Shown: positions 35,805-45,228, counted from the stretch's first letter. The stretch: 64,000 nt of DNA from Flavobacterium ardleyense (GCF_033547075.1 NZ_CP137891.1:1240001-1304000); one strand, 5' to 3'. The notes: generated by a model not told the origin, from the letters alone. Numbers and translations: made by a program.

Positions 35805-36554
35805 ATGACATACAAGATCCTACCATTATTAGCCTTTGCATTTCTTACAGTATCAACTAGTACAAATGCAGTCAAAGAATCATCAGAGAATAAATTAGAA
35901 ACCGTAACAGAAAAACCTACACTTTACGCTTCAAACATAAAATCGGCAGAAATTAGCTTCGAAAGTAAAGCCGAAAGCATCTACAAAGATTTAGGAGCTT
36001 TAAATACTACAATTCCTCAGGCCGAAAGTTTTAAAAACGCACTCAAAGGATTTTATCTTTTGAAAGAAAAAGGTCTAATTAAAAAAGATATTATTACCAT
36101 TATTGATTTCAGCATCTCGTCAAATCAAAAACGTTTATGGGTGATTGATATGATAACAAAAAAAGTGCTTTATAATTCGCTTGTAGCACATGGCAGAAAT
36201 TCGGGCAATGAATTTGCCACAAGTTTTTCTAATGTTAATGAGTCTTTTAAAAGCTCACTAGGATTTTTTGCAACTGGCGAAATCTACGTTGGTAAGCATG
36301 GAAAATCTTTAAGACTTGATGGTCTTGAGAAAAACGTTAATGACAATGCTAGAGAAAGAGCAGTGGTAATCCACGGTGCAGACTATGTTTCTGAAGATTT
36401 TATCAAAAACAATCACAGACTAGGAAGAAGCTTAGGTTGTCCAGCACTTCCTCAAGGATTGACCAATGAGATAATAAATTTAATTAAAGACAAATCGTGT
36501 CTTTATATTTATCATCCTTCAAAAGCAAAACCAATCGCGGCATTAGTTTCGTAG
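35805..36554 (+). CDS. Murein L,D-transpeptidase catalytic-domain protein (YkuD-related)
   Basis: The product is 249 aa. An N-terminal segment (MTYKILPLLAFAFLTVSTS) acts as signal peptide or anchor. The catalytic region reads VIHGADYVSEDFIKNNHRLG followed by RSLGCPALP, with the cysteine in the SxGC motif and upstream histidines, as in the family that includes L,D-transpeptidase-like 'murein' proteins of Bacteroidota. It should act on peptidoglycan stem peptides in the periplasm. Its last 12 bases overlap the 3' end of the convergent gene at 36543-38141, which is also an L,D-transpeptidase. Confidence 0.87.
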   Translation: MTYKILPLLAFAFLTVSTSTNAVKESSENKLETVTEKPTLYASNIKSAEISFESKAESIYKDLGALNTTIPQAESFKNALKGFYLLKEKGLIKKDIITIIDFSISSNQKRLWVIDMITKKVLYNSLVAHGRNSGNEFATSFSNVNESFKSSLGFFATGEIYVGKHGKSLRLDGLEKNVNDNARERAVVIHGADYVSEDFIKNNHRLGRSLGCPALPQGLTNEIINLIKDKSCLYIYHPSKAKPIAALVS

Positions 36555-38141
36555 TTTTTTGCTAAGATCTTTGTCCAGATTGTAAATATCATCTCGAAAA
36601 ATCAGCTGACCATTTTCACTCCAGGCAGTCCAATAATACTGATAAATATAAACAGGATCTTTCATTTTTACACTTGTAGTTTCAAGTCTTGAAATGGTCG
36701 ATTTAATAGAATCCAGAGACCATCGGCTGTTATTCAAAAGCATTTCGGCCAGTGGTAGTGGATTTTCTACTCTTACACAACCCGAACTCAGGGAACGATT
36801 ATTTCGACTAAAAATATTTTTGTGGTTTGTATCGTGTAAATAGACCATATGTGAATTCGGAAAATTGAATTTCACATTCCCCAAAGAATTATTATCTCCA
36901 GGTCCCTGCACATATCGATACTTGGTATAATTATCCGGATCCCAATTTTCTGGACTTATAGGATTATTTGACCAATCAAAAATCGAAATATTTGTTCTGG
37001 CAAAGTAGCTTCGATTATTACGAGCAGAGGGAACTAAATCTTCTTTCAAAATAGTAGGAGGGACGGTCCATGTTGGATTTATTACAATATCACTTAGCTT
37101 CGATGTCAAAATCGGCGTTTTTCTTTTTATTGTTCCTACGGCAACTCTTCTAGTATTAATAGTATCATTATTTTTCACGACCCGCATTTTATAGTCAGCA
37201 ATATTTAATATAATGTAATAGTCACCAAAAGATCTTCGATACCATCTCCATCGTTCCATATTTGCAATTATTTGACTTTCCCTATCTTGCTTAGTTTCAT
37301 TCAAAGCGGCAATCGTACCACGACCAATTACACCATCCGCACTAAGTCCGTGTCGGACCTGAAATCTTTTCAGAGCTTTGTATGTAAGAGTATCATAAAC
37401 CGGCGAAAGTGGAGCAGATGCTTGCAAATCCTTCCAATAGATTAATTTTTTCTTGATTGTAATAAGATCTTTTACACTATCATTAAGCTGAATTTTTTGA
37501 TCAGACTTAATTGTGCTGAATTTCTGATCAGGAAAGGTTTCCAAAATTTTTAAGGCTTGTTTCAGACTCTTATACACTTGATGTTGGGGTGTTGCACTTG
37601 CAACTGCTTCAAGGATAGAATCACCTTTGATGGCATTGTATAAATGAGCATTAATATCGTATTTATTACGTTTTATCTCCCAGTCTGAGTACAATTTCTT
37701 CGGATTGAGTTTTCCGTTTGATAGATGCGACAAGAATTTCTGTGCAGCTGCGCTAAGCTCAATATCGTATTCAATTCGCTCTTTTTCAGATGCAGAAGAA
37801 ATAACTCCTTCCTTGTCCGAAAGTTTTTTTAAATGGTAATCTTCCGGATTGAGACCGTCAGATCCGCAAGATGCAATTGAATTTAGGACATTTTGGCGCT
37901 GGGATGTAAGATTCCAAATAGTAGTGAAGTTGTTTTTCTTATACAAATCGAAAAGAAGATTCGCACTCTCTCCTGCTAGAGAAGTGGAATCAATTGCAAG
38001 TGCAACAAATTTTTCAGCTGCTTTTTTAGAATATTCAATCGGTGCTTTTGCATCAAGATTTGCACTGTCCTTCTTCTTGCAGGAAGTAACCAAGAGAAAC
38101 GAAGCGAGCAAGAAATATAAAAAATGAAAACGTGCAGACAT
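36543..38141 (-). CDS. L,D-transpeptidase lipoprotein (YcbB/LdtD-like)
   Basis: The product is 532 aa. A lipoprotein signal (FLLASFLLVTSC, lipobox C21) anchors it in the envelope. A scaffold domain (about 60-250) is followed by a peptidoglycan-binding motif (LKRFQVRHGLSADGVIGRGT, about 255-280) and a YkuD catalytic domain (about 300-490) with MVYLHDTNHKNIFSRNNRSL and SSGCVRVENPL, giving the catalytic HxxxxxxS/C pattern. This architecture matches YcbB-type enzymes that form 3-3 crosslinks. The lipid anchor is unusual compared with the E. coli enzyme but common in this phylum. It is convergent with, and overlaps by 12 bases, the smaller transpeptidase gene. Confidence 0.9.
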   Translation of the reverse strand: MSARFHFLYFLLASFLLVTSCKKKDSANLDAKAPIEYSKKAAEKFVALAIDSTSLAGESANLLFDLYKKNNFTTIWNLTSQRQNVLNSIASCGSDGLNPEDYHLKKLSDKEGVISSASEKERIEYDIELSAAAQKFLSHLSNGKLNPKKLYSDWEIKRNKYDINAHLYNAIKGDSILEAVASATPQHQVYKSLKQALKILETFPDQKFSTIKSDQKIQLNDSVKDLITIKKKLIYWKDLQASAPLSPVYDTLTYKALKRFQVRHGLSADGVIGRGTIAALNETKQDRESQIIANMERWRWYRRSFGDYYIILNIADYKMRVVKNNDTINTRRVAVGTIKRKTPILTSKLSDIVINPTWTVPPTILKEDLVPSARNNRSYFARTNISIFDWSNNPISPENWDPDNYTKYRYVQGPGDNNSLGNVKFNFPNSHMVYLHDTNHKNIFSRNNRSLSSGCVRVENPLPLAEMLLNNSRWSLDSIKSTISRLETTSVKMKDPVYIYQYYWTAWSENGQLIFRDDIYNLDKDLSKKLRN

Positions 38142-38219
38142 ATAGAAATTTATATGGTGTAAAATTACTCTTATTCCGCCCGCTTCTGATATGCCTTTAG
38201 CGCATATTCTTACATAATT

Positions 38220-38654
38220 CTAATCTGAAACCATTACATAATGCTCGCCAACCTCAGGAATGATAAAAGCTTCACTTCTAATTTTTGCGTGCATACTTTT
38301 ATAAAATGGCACAGCAGCTGAGCGCGCGTTAAACCACATAGTAGCGTGTTGTTGCGATAAGCAATATTTTTTGCAGTAATTATATAGAGAGGCGCCGATT
38401 CCCATATTTTGATGAGAGTCTAATACCGCCATTCCCCGAAGTTGAAATTGACGAGAATTTTTAATCAAGTTCGAACTTTTTTTATATAAAGAAGCCACTC
38501 CAACCAATTTGTCATCTTGATAATACCCAAAATGCATCGTTACGGGCAAATTATCTCCATCAAATTTGCAAGTTTCTACAGGTTTTCCAGCTCTCAAAAC
38601 TGAATGTCTCACTGCGAAAGTAGCTTCAGCGTCAATTTGTCTAATAGTATTCAT
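38220..38654 (-). CDS. GNAT-family N-acetyltransferase
   Basis: The product is 144 aa. The GNAT core is visible: DDKLVGVASLYKK as strand beta-4, FQLRGMAVLDSHQNMGIGAS as the acetyl-CoA loop (RGMAV followed by the Q/RxxGxG/A-type pyrophosphate motif QNMGIGA) and MWFNARSAAVPFYKSM as motif B. The substrate is unknown; similar proteins are annotated only as acetyltransferases. It runs in the same direction as the upstream transpeptidase but with a gap of about 78 bases. Confidence 0.85.
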   Translation of the reverse strand: MNTIRQIDAEATFAVRHSVLRAGKPVETCKFDGDNLPVTMHFGYYQDDKLVGVASLYKKSSNLIKNSRQFQLRGMAVLDSHQNMGIGASLYNYCKKYCLSQQHATMWFNARSAAVPFYKSMHAKIRSEAFIIPEVGEHYVMVSD

Positions 38655-38768
38655 GTTTAAAGGAAAAATATTTGAAATATATTTTAGTGCTAATTATTTC
38701 AAAGATAAATAGATAGGATGAAACGGCGATTTTTTTCGAAAATTATTTAAAATTTTTCCTCAAAAAGT

Positions 38769-38800
38769 TTGCATACAACATTAGTTCTGCCTTATATTTG
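38769..38800 (+). promoter_or_regulatory. Promoter of tRNA-Gly
   Basis: TTG (38769-38771, within TTTG), 21 bases, then TATATTTG (38793-38800). It ends 12 bases before the mature tRNA 5' end, a good fit to the Bacteroidota consensus. Confidence 0.75.
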
Positions 38801-38812
38801 CACCACCAATAC

Positions 38813-38888
<76 letters not shown>

Positions 38889-38889
38889 A

Positions 38890-38920
38890 AGTCCCAAATG
38901 AAAGTTTGGGACTTTTTTTT
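38890..38920 (+). terminator. Terminator of tRNA-Gly
   Basis: AGTCCCAAA / TTTGGGACT 9-bp stem with a 6-base loop and a T run. Confidence 0.88.
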
Positions 38921-38984
38921 TGCTTTAAATTCTCCAAGGATTTTCTTTCTCTTCAAAATTTTCTATAACAACTTTCTGATTTTT

Positions 38985-39150
38985 TTAAGGAGCCAATCGC
39001 GCTATTCACTTCAATTCCTCGTTGCAAGGCTTTTTTTCCAATGTCATAATAGTATCCCGATAGCTATCGGGACTAAGGTCGCTCTATTATACCAGGAAAA
39101 AATAGCCTTGCTGCCTGCGGGATTTTCGCTACTATCACGGCTAGGGAATT
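38985..39150. repeat. Dispersed palindromic repeat, copy 2
   Basis: The order of blocks is the same as in copy 1 (12061-12232), with the perfect palindrome CCCGATAGCTATCGGG followed by ACTAAGGTCGCTCT and ending in CACGGCTAGGG. The sequence around the palindrome is well conserved and the flanks have diverged. A long open frame covering the tRNA and this repeat (38856-39311) is not believable as a gene. Confidence 0.7.
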
Positions 39151-39720
39151 TAGTTGATATTGATATAAATCTTGCTGAAGAAAATTCGCAAATATATCTG
39201 AATATTTTTTCTTTTTATCGAAAGCTATCTGAGCCTTTGATAATTAGCAGAGCACATCACATAATAATAGAATTTACGTTATTCAGACAAGAAATAAGAT
39301 CGAAACTTTAATGGGCTGAGCACACAAGAATAAGTAACAGAATAGTAGTAAAACTAGCAAAATTTCTGCAATATATTTTCAAGGAATTACTTAGAAACGC
39401 CTTTCGCAAACTTGTCATACTGACGAAGGATGACTCGAGAAATAGTGAAAAGGCGAAGCAATTTCGTTACATACTTAAATTACTTATAATATTGTTAGTT
39501 TTATTTGCGATGCATTCTAGCAGAGGTGGATTATTTTCAGATTCAAATTAAAACGGGTTTAATGGAAAACATTTTAATATCAATGATCTCAATGTTGTCA
39601 AGAAAAAGGAGCAAGATTAATATCCTTGATCCCGATCGGTACTTACAATTCTTCTTCGATATATCGATAGGGATAGAATCGCAACCGATACTCCCAAGGA
39701 AGATGTTGTTCTGCCAGTTA
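39151..39720. other. Gene-free stretch with remnants of dispersed repeats
   Basis: About 570 bases with no gene that I can support. Around 39410-39470 is a segment reading TTGTCATACTGACGAAGGAT and continuing CTCGAG...GGCGAAGCAATTTCG, similar to another repeat type common in Flavobacteriaceae. A CGATATATCGATAGGGATA palindromic patch lies near 39658-39676. Confidence 0.4.
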
Positions 39721-40266
39721 TTATTCTGCTAGTTTTGGAATTTTAAATAGTAAAACTAAGGACCAAATTTGTAAAATTGTTTGAATAATGTTAATTAATC
39801 CAACAAGAGGTTGATTTATTAAGTTTGAAAGTAAAAACGGAAAAGTTAAAACCCCTAAAATTAAAATAACTAAACAAACATATTTCATCGATTTGTTGCC
39901 CTTACTAATTAAATATCCGATACCAAAAACAAAGGCAAGTGAACTTATAGCGGTGAAAATTTTCATTCCACTATCAAAATTTTGATAACTCAAAATTAAA
40001 TTTATAATTCCTAAAGCTCCAGATAGATATACTAAGTCAGAAGACTTTTTATAATTTGGATGAATTACGACATCCATTTTTTTAATATTTTTCTTGTTGG
40101 AAAATGTTATCCGTTCCTTTTCTTCATCTGTAAATTCTCGTCCTCGAGTTTTTAAAATTTCATATGCGTGCAAATTTGCTTCTGGGACATACCTATTTCC
40201 AACTTCAATATATTTTTCTAGTTGCTGATTTGATTTTTGTTCTAAGAGTCTTTTATTAACGCTCAT
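39721..40266 (-). CDS. Hypothetical membrane protein (four predicted helices)
   Basis: The product is 181 aa. The soluble N-terminus (SNQQLEKYIEVGNRYVPEAN ... ILKTRGREFTDEEKERITF) resembles the short helical segment seen at the start of many small Bacteroidota membrane proteins. From about residue 75 there are four hydrophobic stretches: LVYLSGALGIINLIL, IFTAISSLAFVFGIGYLI, YVCLVILILGVLTFPFLL and LVGLINIIQTILQIWSLVLL. No catalytic motif is seen and no function can be proposed. It lies near another small membrane protein gene, 40494-41000, on the same strand. Confidence 0.7.
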   Translation of the reverse strand: MSVNKRLLEQKSNQQLEKYIEVGNRYVPEANLHAYEILKTRGREFTDEEKERITFSNKKNIKKMDVVIHPNYKKSSDLVYLSGALGIINLILSYQNFDSGMKIFTAISSLAFVFGIGYLISKGNKSMKYVCLVILILGVLTFPFLLSNLINQPLVGLINIIQTILQIWSLVLLFKIPKLAE

Positions 40267-40428
40267 TTATATATAATTTCTAGTTGCTTTAATTGATTGA
40301 CGAACGACCCCCTCGGATGACTTTTTCTCCACTAAATATTGAAGATTGTCTGAATAGTTAAGTATTTCTGTAGCTTCGGTAGAGAAATCGTCCTATTATA
40401 AAGATAAAACAGCTTTAAATATTAGTCA

Positions 40429-40490
40429 GAAACTGAAACTCCGCAGAACACCATTTTGGCGGTTGTTCTTCCTTCGTGAATGTTAGCTTT
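40429..40490. other. Structured element after the gene at 40494 (cassette-tail-like)
   Basis: Read on the minus strand it starts a few bases after the stop codon with GCTAACATTCACGAAGGAAG, continues AACAACCGCCAAAATGGTGTT and ends TGCGGAGTTTCAG. AACAACC and GGTGTT can pair around GCCAAAAT. Position (just after a small hypothetical gene) and style resemble the element at 1579-1735, but the sequences differ, so relatedness is only a suggestion. Confidence 0.3.
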
Positions 40491-40493
40491 TTT

Positions 40494-41000
40494 TTATCTT
40501 GTTTTAAGATGATTATGATGTCCTTTTCTATAACTATGATAAGCTAATGTCACCAAGATTAAACCTAAAAATGGCAACAGATAATTTTTAATCTTCTCTC
40601 TATTTATATTTTGTTCCACTGACTGCAACACTAACCCATCTACCATTGTGCCTATAGTCGCGATTGGTCTTTGTCCGTTTATCGAATGCTCGTCTTTTTT
40701 ATCAATGCGGAACGTGAGCTTTGATTTATTATTTATTAAATATTCCTTGCAAAGGCTTTCAGTCAAATAACTGTCTTCAAATTCATTAGTGTATTCATTA
40801 AGTTTTAAAATAATAAAATAGTCACTTTTTCCTCTTCCCCATTTATAAGTGTAATATGAGTTAAGGGTCCCCGAGATTTCTGTCGTTTGGTCTATGTTAA
40901 TATGGTTGTCATTAAGAGAAAACAGCATAGCAACAAGTCCAAGCGCAGCAAGAAATAAGGGAATAACGTAAACAGTTAATATGTGATTTAATTTATCCAA
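40494..41000 (-). CDS. Hypothetical membrane protein (two helices with a periplasmic domain)
   Basis: The product is 168 aa. A hydrophobic helix near the N-terminus (VYVIPLFLAALGLVAMLFSL, about 10-29) and one near the C-terminus (NYLLPFLGLILVTLAYHSYR, about 138-157) enclose a mainly beta-strand domain of about 110 residues (ISGTLNSYYTYKWGRGKSDY, FIILKLNEY). The general pattern resembles DUF3592-like proteins, which bind no known ligand. It is next to a second small membrane protein gene, in a stretch with cassette-like intergenic structures. Confidence 0.7.
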   Translation of the reverse strand: MDKLNHILTVYVIPLFLAALGLVAMLFSLNDNHINIDQTTEISGTLNSYYTYKWGRGKSDYFIILKLNEYTNEFEDSYLTESLCKEYLINNKSKLTFRIDKKDEHSINGQRPIATIGTMVDGLVLQSVEQNINREKIKNYLLPFLGLILVTLAYHSYRKGHHNHLKTR

Positions 41001-41569
41001 AATTAGGGAAGATCTAGCCCGTCATTATATGTAGCCGTATTCATTAATATCTCTAATGTCTTCCAAAACACTTCCAATTTGCGGCAATTATCGGCGTACT
41101 AACAGTAGGTTTAATTACTCGAGCAATATATAACAAAACCGTGATAAATCGTTACTAGAAATATTCTTTAGCTGAATAATTTCAACTGTAAATTAGATTC
41201 AGTTTTTTACAATTAGAAGCAGTTACGGCCAAGCATGTTGAAAGAAATTTGGAATATCGATTGCAATCACTAGCTTAATAATTTCTAGAAAATTCTAGAC
41301 TTTACTAATAATGGCACTTGAAACACGGTAAATCGTTAATTTGATTTGTTTTAAGTCTAGATCAACCGCTCAGCATTTCAGAGGTCCTAGCGAAGCGAAT
41401 TGGCGAAGTACACCCTTTGCTGCCATTCAAAAATTTCTAACTTAAAAATTGCAATTTCTGACGCAGAAGACACAGCGCAAAGCTTGACCTGAACCAAAAT
41501 GAGAGTTTCTGTATTAGAAAATTAGTTGTGGTTTAGATTGTTGCCAAATAATTCGGAGGACTAAATTTT
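41001..41569. other. Gene-free stretch upstream of a small membrane protein gene
   Basis: About 570 bases without a supported gene. A start-less frame near 41080-41160 reads QFAAIIGVLTVGLITRAIYN before a stop and may be a decayed membrane-protein tail. A GC-richer patch near 41370-41430 has repeat character. Confidence 0.35.
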
Positions 41570-42934
41570 TTAATTTACAAAAGCCCCAAAGCCTGTGATT
41601 GCTCTCCCTACAATCAGCGTATTAATTTCTTTCGTTCCTTCGTAGCTATAGATCGCTTCAGCATCGGCGACAAATCTCGCAACATCATATTCTAGCAAAA
41701 TTCCGTTACCGCCCATTACTTCGCGGGCTCGGCTCACAACATCGCGGGTTTTCATACTGCAAAAGACTTTGGCAAGTGATGCATGTTCATCTTTTAATAA
41801 ACCTTGATCTTGTAATTCGGAAAGGCGATATACCATAGTTTGCATTGCAGTTAGGTTGGAAAGCATTTCAACCAAGTGATTTTGAATAAGCTGGAAAGAA
41901 GCGATTGGTCTTCCAAATTGTTCTCTTTCTTTGGTATATTTCAGGGCGCTTTCATATGCTCCACGAGCACATCCAACAGCTTGCCAAGCAACTCCCGCGC
42001 GAGTCATTTTTAGAACTTTGGCAGTGTCTTTGAAAGAATTTGCGTTCTGTAATTTGTCTTTTTCTTCAATAATACAATCTGTGAGAGTGACAATTGCATT
42101 TTGAACGGTTCGCAAGGCCATCTTGTCCTCCATCTTTTCGGCTTTGAAACCTGGGTTTTCTTTCCGAACCAGAAATCCTTTTACTTCGTTGCTATCACTA
42201 TCTCTAGCCCAAATGATTATCACATCGGCAAAGGTTGCGTTGCCAATCCATTTTTTCTGACCGTTTAGAATCCATTTTTCGCCATCAAATTTACAAGTGG
42301 TATCCATTCCGCCCGCCACGCCAGATCCAACTTCGGGCTCGGTAAGCCCGAAGGCACCAATTTTCTCCATTCGTTGCATTGCAGGTAACCATTCTTGCTT
42401 TTGCTCCTCGCTTCCGCAGAGGTAAATTGAACCCATTGCAAGTCCGCTGTGAACTCCAAAAAAGGTTGAGATTGACACATCGACTCTCGCTAATTCTTGC
42501 GCAATGATTCCTTCCATCAATGAGGATTTATTTCCACATCCATAACCGTCGTAGGTCAGGCCAGCAATATTAAGCTCGGCCATCTTGGGAATAATTTCGA
42601 AAGGGAATTCGGCACGATTCCAATAATGATTTGCAATCGGTCTGATTTCTTCTTCCATAAACTTCCGAACTTTTAATTGAAGTTCGCGCTCTTCTGGAGT
42701 TAGCTTTAAACTTAAATCATAAAAATCTCCATCAACCGGAGGCAATTCGCTCTGACTTTTCTTCTTTTTGGTTTTTAGCATTTTCATCAAACCTTTTAAC
42801 TGATTATCATCTAGAGAACCTAAAGCAGTCATCGCTTCGGCTAAATCAATTTTTTCGTTGATCTTAGCTAATTGGTCAAGATCAACTTGTTTTAAGAGAG
42901 AGATTGTATTTTTTATTTTGGAGAAAAATGACAT
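41570..42934 (-). CDS. Acyl-CoA dehydrogenase family protein
   Basis: The product is 454 aa. The core (about 75-454) is a full acyl-CoA dehydrogenase: GAFGLTEPEVGSG in the FAD-binding mid domain, WILNGQKKWIGN, REQFGRPIASFQLIQ, REVMGGNGILLEYDVARFVA and the catalytic-glutamate segment YSYEGTKEINTLIVGRAITG. The last segment looks like glutaryl-CoA dehydrogenases. Residues 1-60 (MSFFSKIKNTISLLKQVDLD ... LKGLMKMLKTKKKKS) are an extra lysine-rich helical extension that most members lack. The substrate is uncertain: glutaryl-CoA or a branched/short acyl-CoA. It is monocistronic. Confidence 0.88.
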   Translation of the reverse strand: MSFFSKIKNTISLLKQVDLDQLAKINEKIDLAEAMTALGSLDDNQLKGLMKMLKTKKKKSQSELPPVDGDFYDLSLKLTPEERELQLKVRKFMEEEIRPIANHYWNRAEFPFEIIPKMAELNIAGLTYDGYGCGNKSSLMEGIIAQELARVDVSISTFFGVHSGLAMGSIYLCGSEEQKQEWLPAMQRMEKIGAFGLTEPEVGSGVAGGMDTTCKFDGEKWILNGQKKWIGNATFADVIIIWARDSDSNEVKGFLVRKENPGFKAEKMEDKMALRTVQNAIVTLTDCIIEEKDKLQNANSFKDTAKVLKMTRAGVAWQAVGCARGAYESALKYTKEREQFGRPIASFQLIQNHLVEMLSNLTAMQTMVYRLSELQDQGLLKDEHASLAKVFCSMKTRDVVSRAREVMGGNGILLEYDVARFVADAEAIYSYEGTKEINTLIVGRAITGFGAFVN

Positions 42935-43155
42935 AGAATTTCGGTTTTGAGTTGTTTAAAATTAACGATTATATCTCGAAAGGCTGTTAAATCTAGCTAA
43001 AGAATTGAAGTGCTAGCGATACGATTTTTGAGCGGCCTGAATATATTCGGCGAAAGCCAAAAAATTTTTAAATTGAATCAAATTGATTTCCGTTCTTGAC
43101 AGGGCAGAAAGCTATTGGCGATTTTGTACTTTCGCAGTCTTGAAAAATTGATGAT

Positions 43156-44379
43156 ATGTCGCAGAAAATTTTAATTATCGGAATTGTTTGGCCAGAACCA
43201 AAATCTTCGGCTGCAGGAACGAGAATGTTGCAACTTTTGCAGTTTTTGAAATCCTACGACTACGAAATTACTTTTTGTTCGGCGGCGATGCGAAGTGATT
43301 ATTCTTTGAATTTTTACGAATTAAATATCGCGACGCAGCAGATTGAATTGAATTCTTCGAGCTTTGATGATTATATAAAATCCCAAAATCCAGACATCGT
43401 AATTTTTGATCGCTTTATGATCGAAGAGCAGTATGGCTGGAGAGTTGCGGAAAATTGTCCTGACGCTTTGCGAATTTTGGATACCGAAGATTTGCATTGT
43501 TTGAGATTGGCCAGGCAAGTTGCCTATAAGAAAGGAACAGAATTTGAGCTGGACAGTTTGCTTTTGCAGGATGTTGCAAAGCGTGAAATGGCTAGTATTT
43601 TAAGATGTGATTTATCGCTGATTATTTCTGAATTTGAAATGCAGGTTCTTCAAAATGTTTTTAATATTTCTGAAAAACTACTTCACTATATTCCGATTTT
43701 TGCTGAAAAATCGACTGGAGTTATTGCAAGTTTTGAGGAAAGAAATAACTTTCTGTTTATTGGAAATTACCTTCATGAACCAAATAAGCAAGCGGCTTTA
43801 TTGCTGAAAAAGGAAATTTGGCCGTTGATTAGAAAACAACTTCCAGAAGCCAAAATTCAGATTTATGGCGCTTATGCAACTCAAGAAATTTTACAACTGA
43901 ACAATATAAAAGAGGGATTTCTAGTAAAGTGTCGCGCGCAAGATGCAAATGAAGTTATGGTTAATTCCAGAGTGTTGCTTGCGCCAATGCCTTTTGGTGC
44001 GGGACTCAAAGGCAAACTTTTGGAATCGATGCAAAATGGAACGCCATCAATTACTACAAATATTGGCGCAGAAGGTATTTCAAATAATGCGAATTGGAAT
44101 GGATTTGTGACTGATGATTATAATGAGTTTGCAAATGCTGCAGTTCGATTATATTCTGATAAAGAAGATTGGAATTCAGCTCAAGAAAAAGGATTTAAAA
44201 TTTTGACCAATCGATTTGATAAAAGTCTTTTTGAAGATGAACTGCAAAATAGAATTGTAGAATTACAGAAAAACTTAAAAGCGCATCGAAAGCAAAATTT
44301 CTTTGGAGCGCTCTTGCAACATCACACTTTAACTAGCTCTAAATATCTTTCAAAATGGATTGAGGCAAAAAATAAATAG
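43156..44379 (+). CDS. Glycosyltransferase (GT-B fold, group 1-like)
   Basis: The product is 407 aa. The N-terminal domain begins ILIIGIVWPEPKSSAAGTRM (GT4-type nucleotide-sugar enzymes often start this way). The C-terminal domain has NNFLFIGNYLHEPNKQAALL, ILLAPMPFGAGLKGKLLESM-like residues (actual VLLAPMPFGAGLKGKLLESM) and TPSITTNIGAEGI, the E-x7-E-like donor-binding region. It should transfer a sugar from a nucleotide donor, perhaps for surface polysaccharide or glycoprotein. No biosynthesis cluster surrounds it. The start has no close competitor. Confidence 0.82.
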   Translation: MSQKILIIGIVWPEPKSSAAGTRMLQLLQFLKSYDYEITFCSAAMRSDYSLNFYELNIATQQIELNSSSFDDYIKSQNPDIVIFDRFMIEEQYGWRVAENCPDALRILDTEDLHCLRLARQVAYKKGTEFELDSLLLQDVAKREMASILRCDLSLIISEFEMQVLQNVFNISEKLLHYIPIFAEKSTGVIASFEERNNFLFIGNYLHEPNKQAALLLKKEIWPLIRKQLPEAKIQIYGAYATQEILQLNNIKEGFLVKCRAQDANEVMVNSRVLLAPMPFGAGLKGKLLESMQNGTPSITTNIGAEGISNNANWNGFVTDDYNEFANAAVRLYSDKEDWNSAQEKGFKILTNRFDKSLFEDELQNRIVELQKNLKAHRKQNFFGALLQHHTLTSSKYLSKWIEAKNK

Positions 44380-44392
44380 CTACAACTCTTTT

Positions 44393-45214
44393 TTAAAGTA
44401 AATCAAAAATCATCAAAATCGGAATATGATCTGATAGTTTTCGAGCTAATTTGACATCCTCATACTTTTTATAAAAATGAATTACTTCGGCTTTTAAAAA
44501 CCTAATTTTATCACTTTTGTAAAAGAAATTATCAAATTCGGAAGCAAGACAATCATTATTAAAACACTTCTGCCTCAAGGTAGTTTTCTGATTTTGAAAA
44601 GCAGATTCATAACCCATTTTCTTTAAAGGATTAAAAACCGAATGTGTTTGTGGACAATTGAAATCTCCTAGAAATATTAGATTTTTTGTAGGATATAAAT
44701 CCGGTAGGAATTTGAAATATTTAATCTCAGTTTCAGGTTGCATCTTCTTGGTAATAGCGTGAAAATTCACCAAAGTAAATATTTTTCCGTTATACTTAAA
44801 ATCAGCAAAAAAGGGCTCACGATCTATTTCGAGAGCGTAAAATTTTTCCAGAAATGGTTTATTTATGAGCTGAACTTTGAATGGTTTCCAGAAATAGGCA
44901 TACCGTTCTGTTTTGTACGCGCTACTTTGAGTTGGATCGCTAACGACGTACATCCACCTTGCGCCTTTTCTATTTAGGATATCTGACAAAGCAGCCACAG
45001 CTTGCGTTCCGCCATATCCGGCGACAACTTCCTGAATGGCTACGATGTCATAATCTCTCACAAAATCAGCAATCTGCTCTAAAGTTTCAGGCGATTTGGA
45101 CTGTCCTAAATTCTGTAAATTCCAACTTACTATACTTATTTGCGCAAGCGTAAGTTGGCCAGCAAATAAGGTGAGGACAATTAGAATCAAACGGAAAATA
45201 AATGGTGTTTTCAA
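44393..45214 (-). CDS. Secreted endonuclease/exonuclease/phosphatase-family protein
   Basis: The product is about 273 aa. The EEP fold is visible: SIVSWNLQNLGQSKSPETLE, YDIVAIQEVVAG with the metal glutamate, NFHAITKKMQ, NLIFLGDFNCPQTHSVF with the D-x-N catalytic pair and KLSDHIPILMIF with the last Asp-His. A hydrophobic signal segment (FIFRLILIVLTLFAGQLTLAQ) suggests export. The longer frame would start with GTG at 45253, inside the terminator of aceF. I therefore prefer TTG 45214, just in front of the signal peptide, but the start is uncertain. It could be a DNase or a lipid/sugar phosphatase. Confidence 0.8.
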   Translation of the reverse strand: MKTPFIFRLILIVLTLFAGQLTLAQISIVSWNLQNLGQSKSPETLEQIADFVRDYDIVAIQEVVAGYGGTQAVAALSDILNRKGARWMYVVSDPTQSSAYKTERYAYFWKPFKVQLINKPFLEKFYALEIDREPFFADFKYNGKIFTLVNFHAITKKMQPETEIKYFKFLPDLYPTKNLIFLGDFNCPQTHSVFNPLKKMGYESAFQNQKTTLRQKCFNNDCLASEFDNFFYKSDKIRFLKAEVIHFYKKYEDVKLARKLSDHIPILMIFDLL

Positions 45215-45228
45215 ATAAATCAAATTAT

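Noticed and set aside
41080..41160. Start-less hydrophobic frame (QFAAIIGVLTVGLITRAIYN)
   Set aside because: Too short, no start, no identifiable family; kept only as a possible remnant in the intergenic description.
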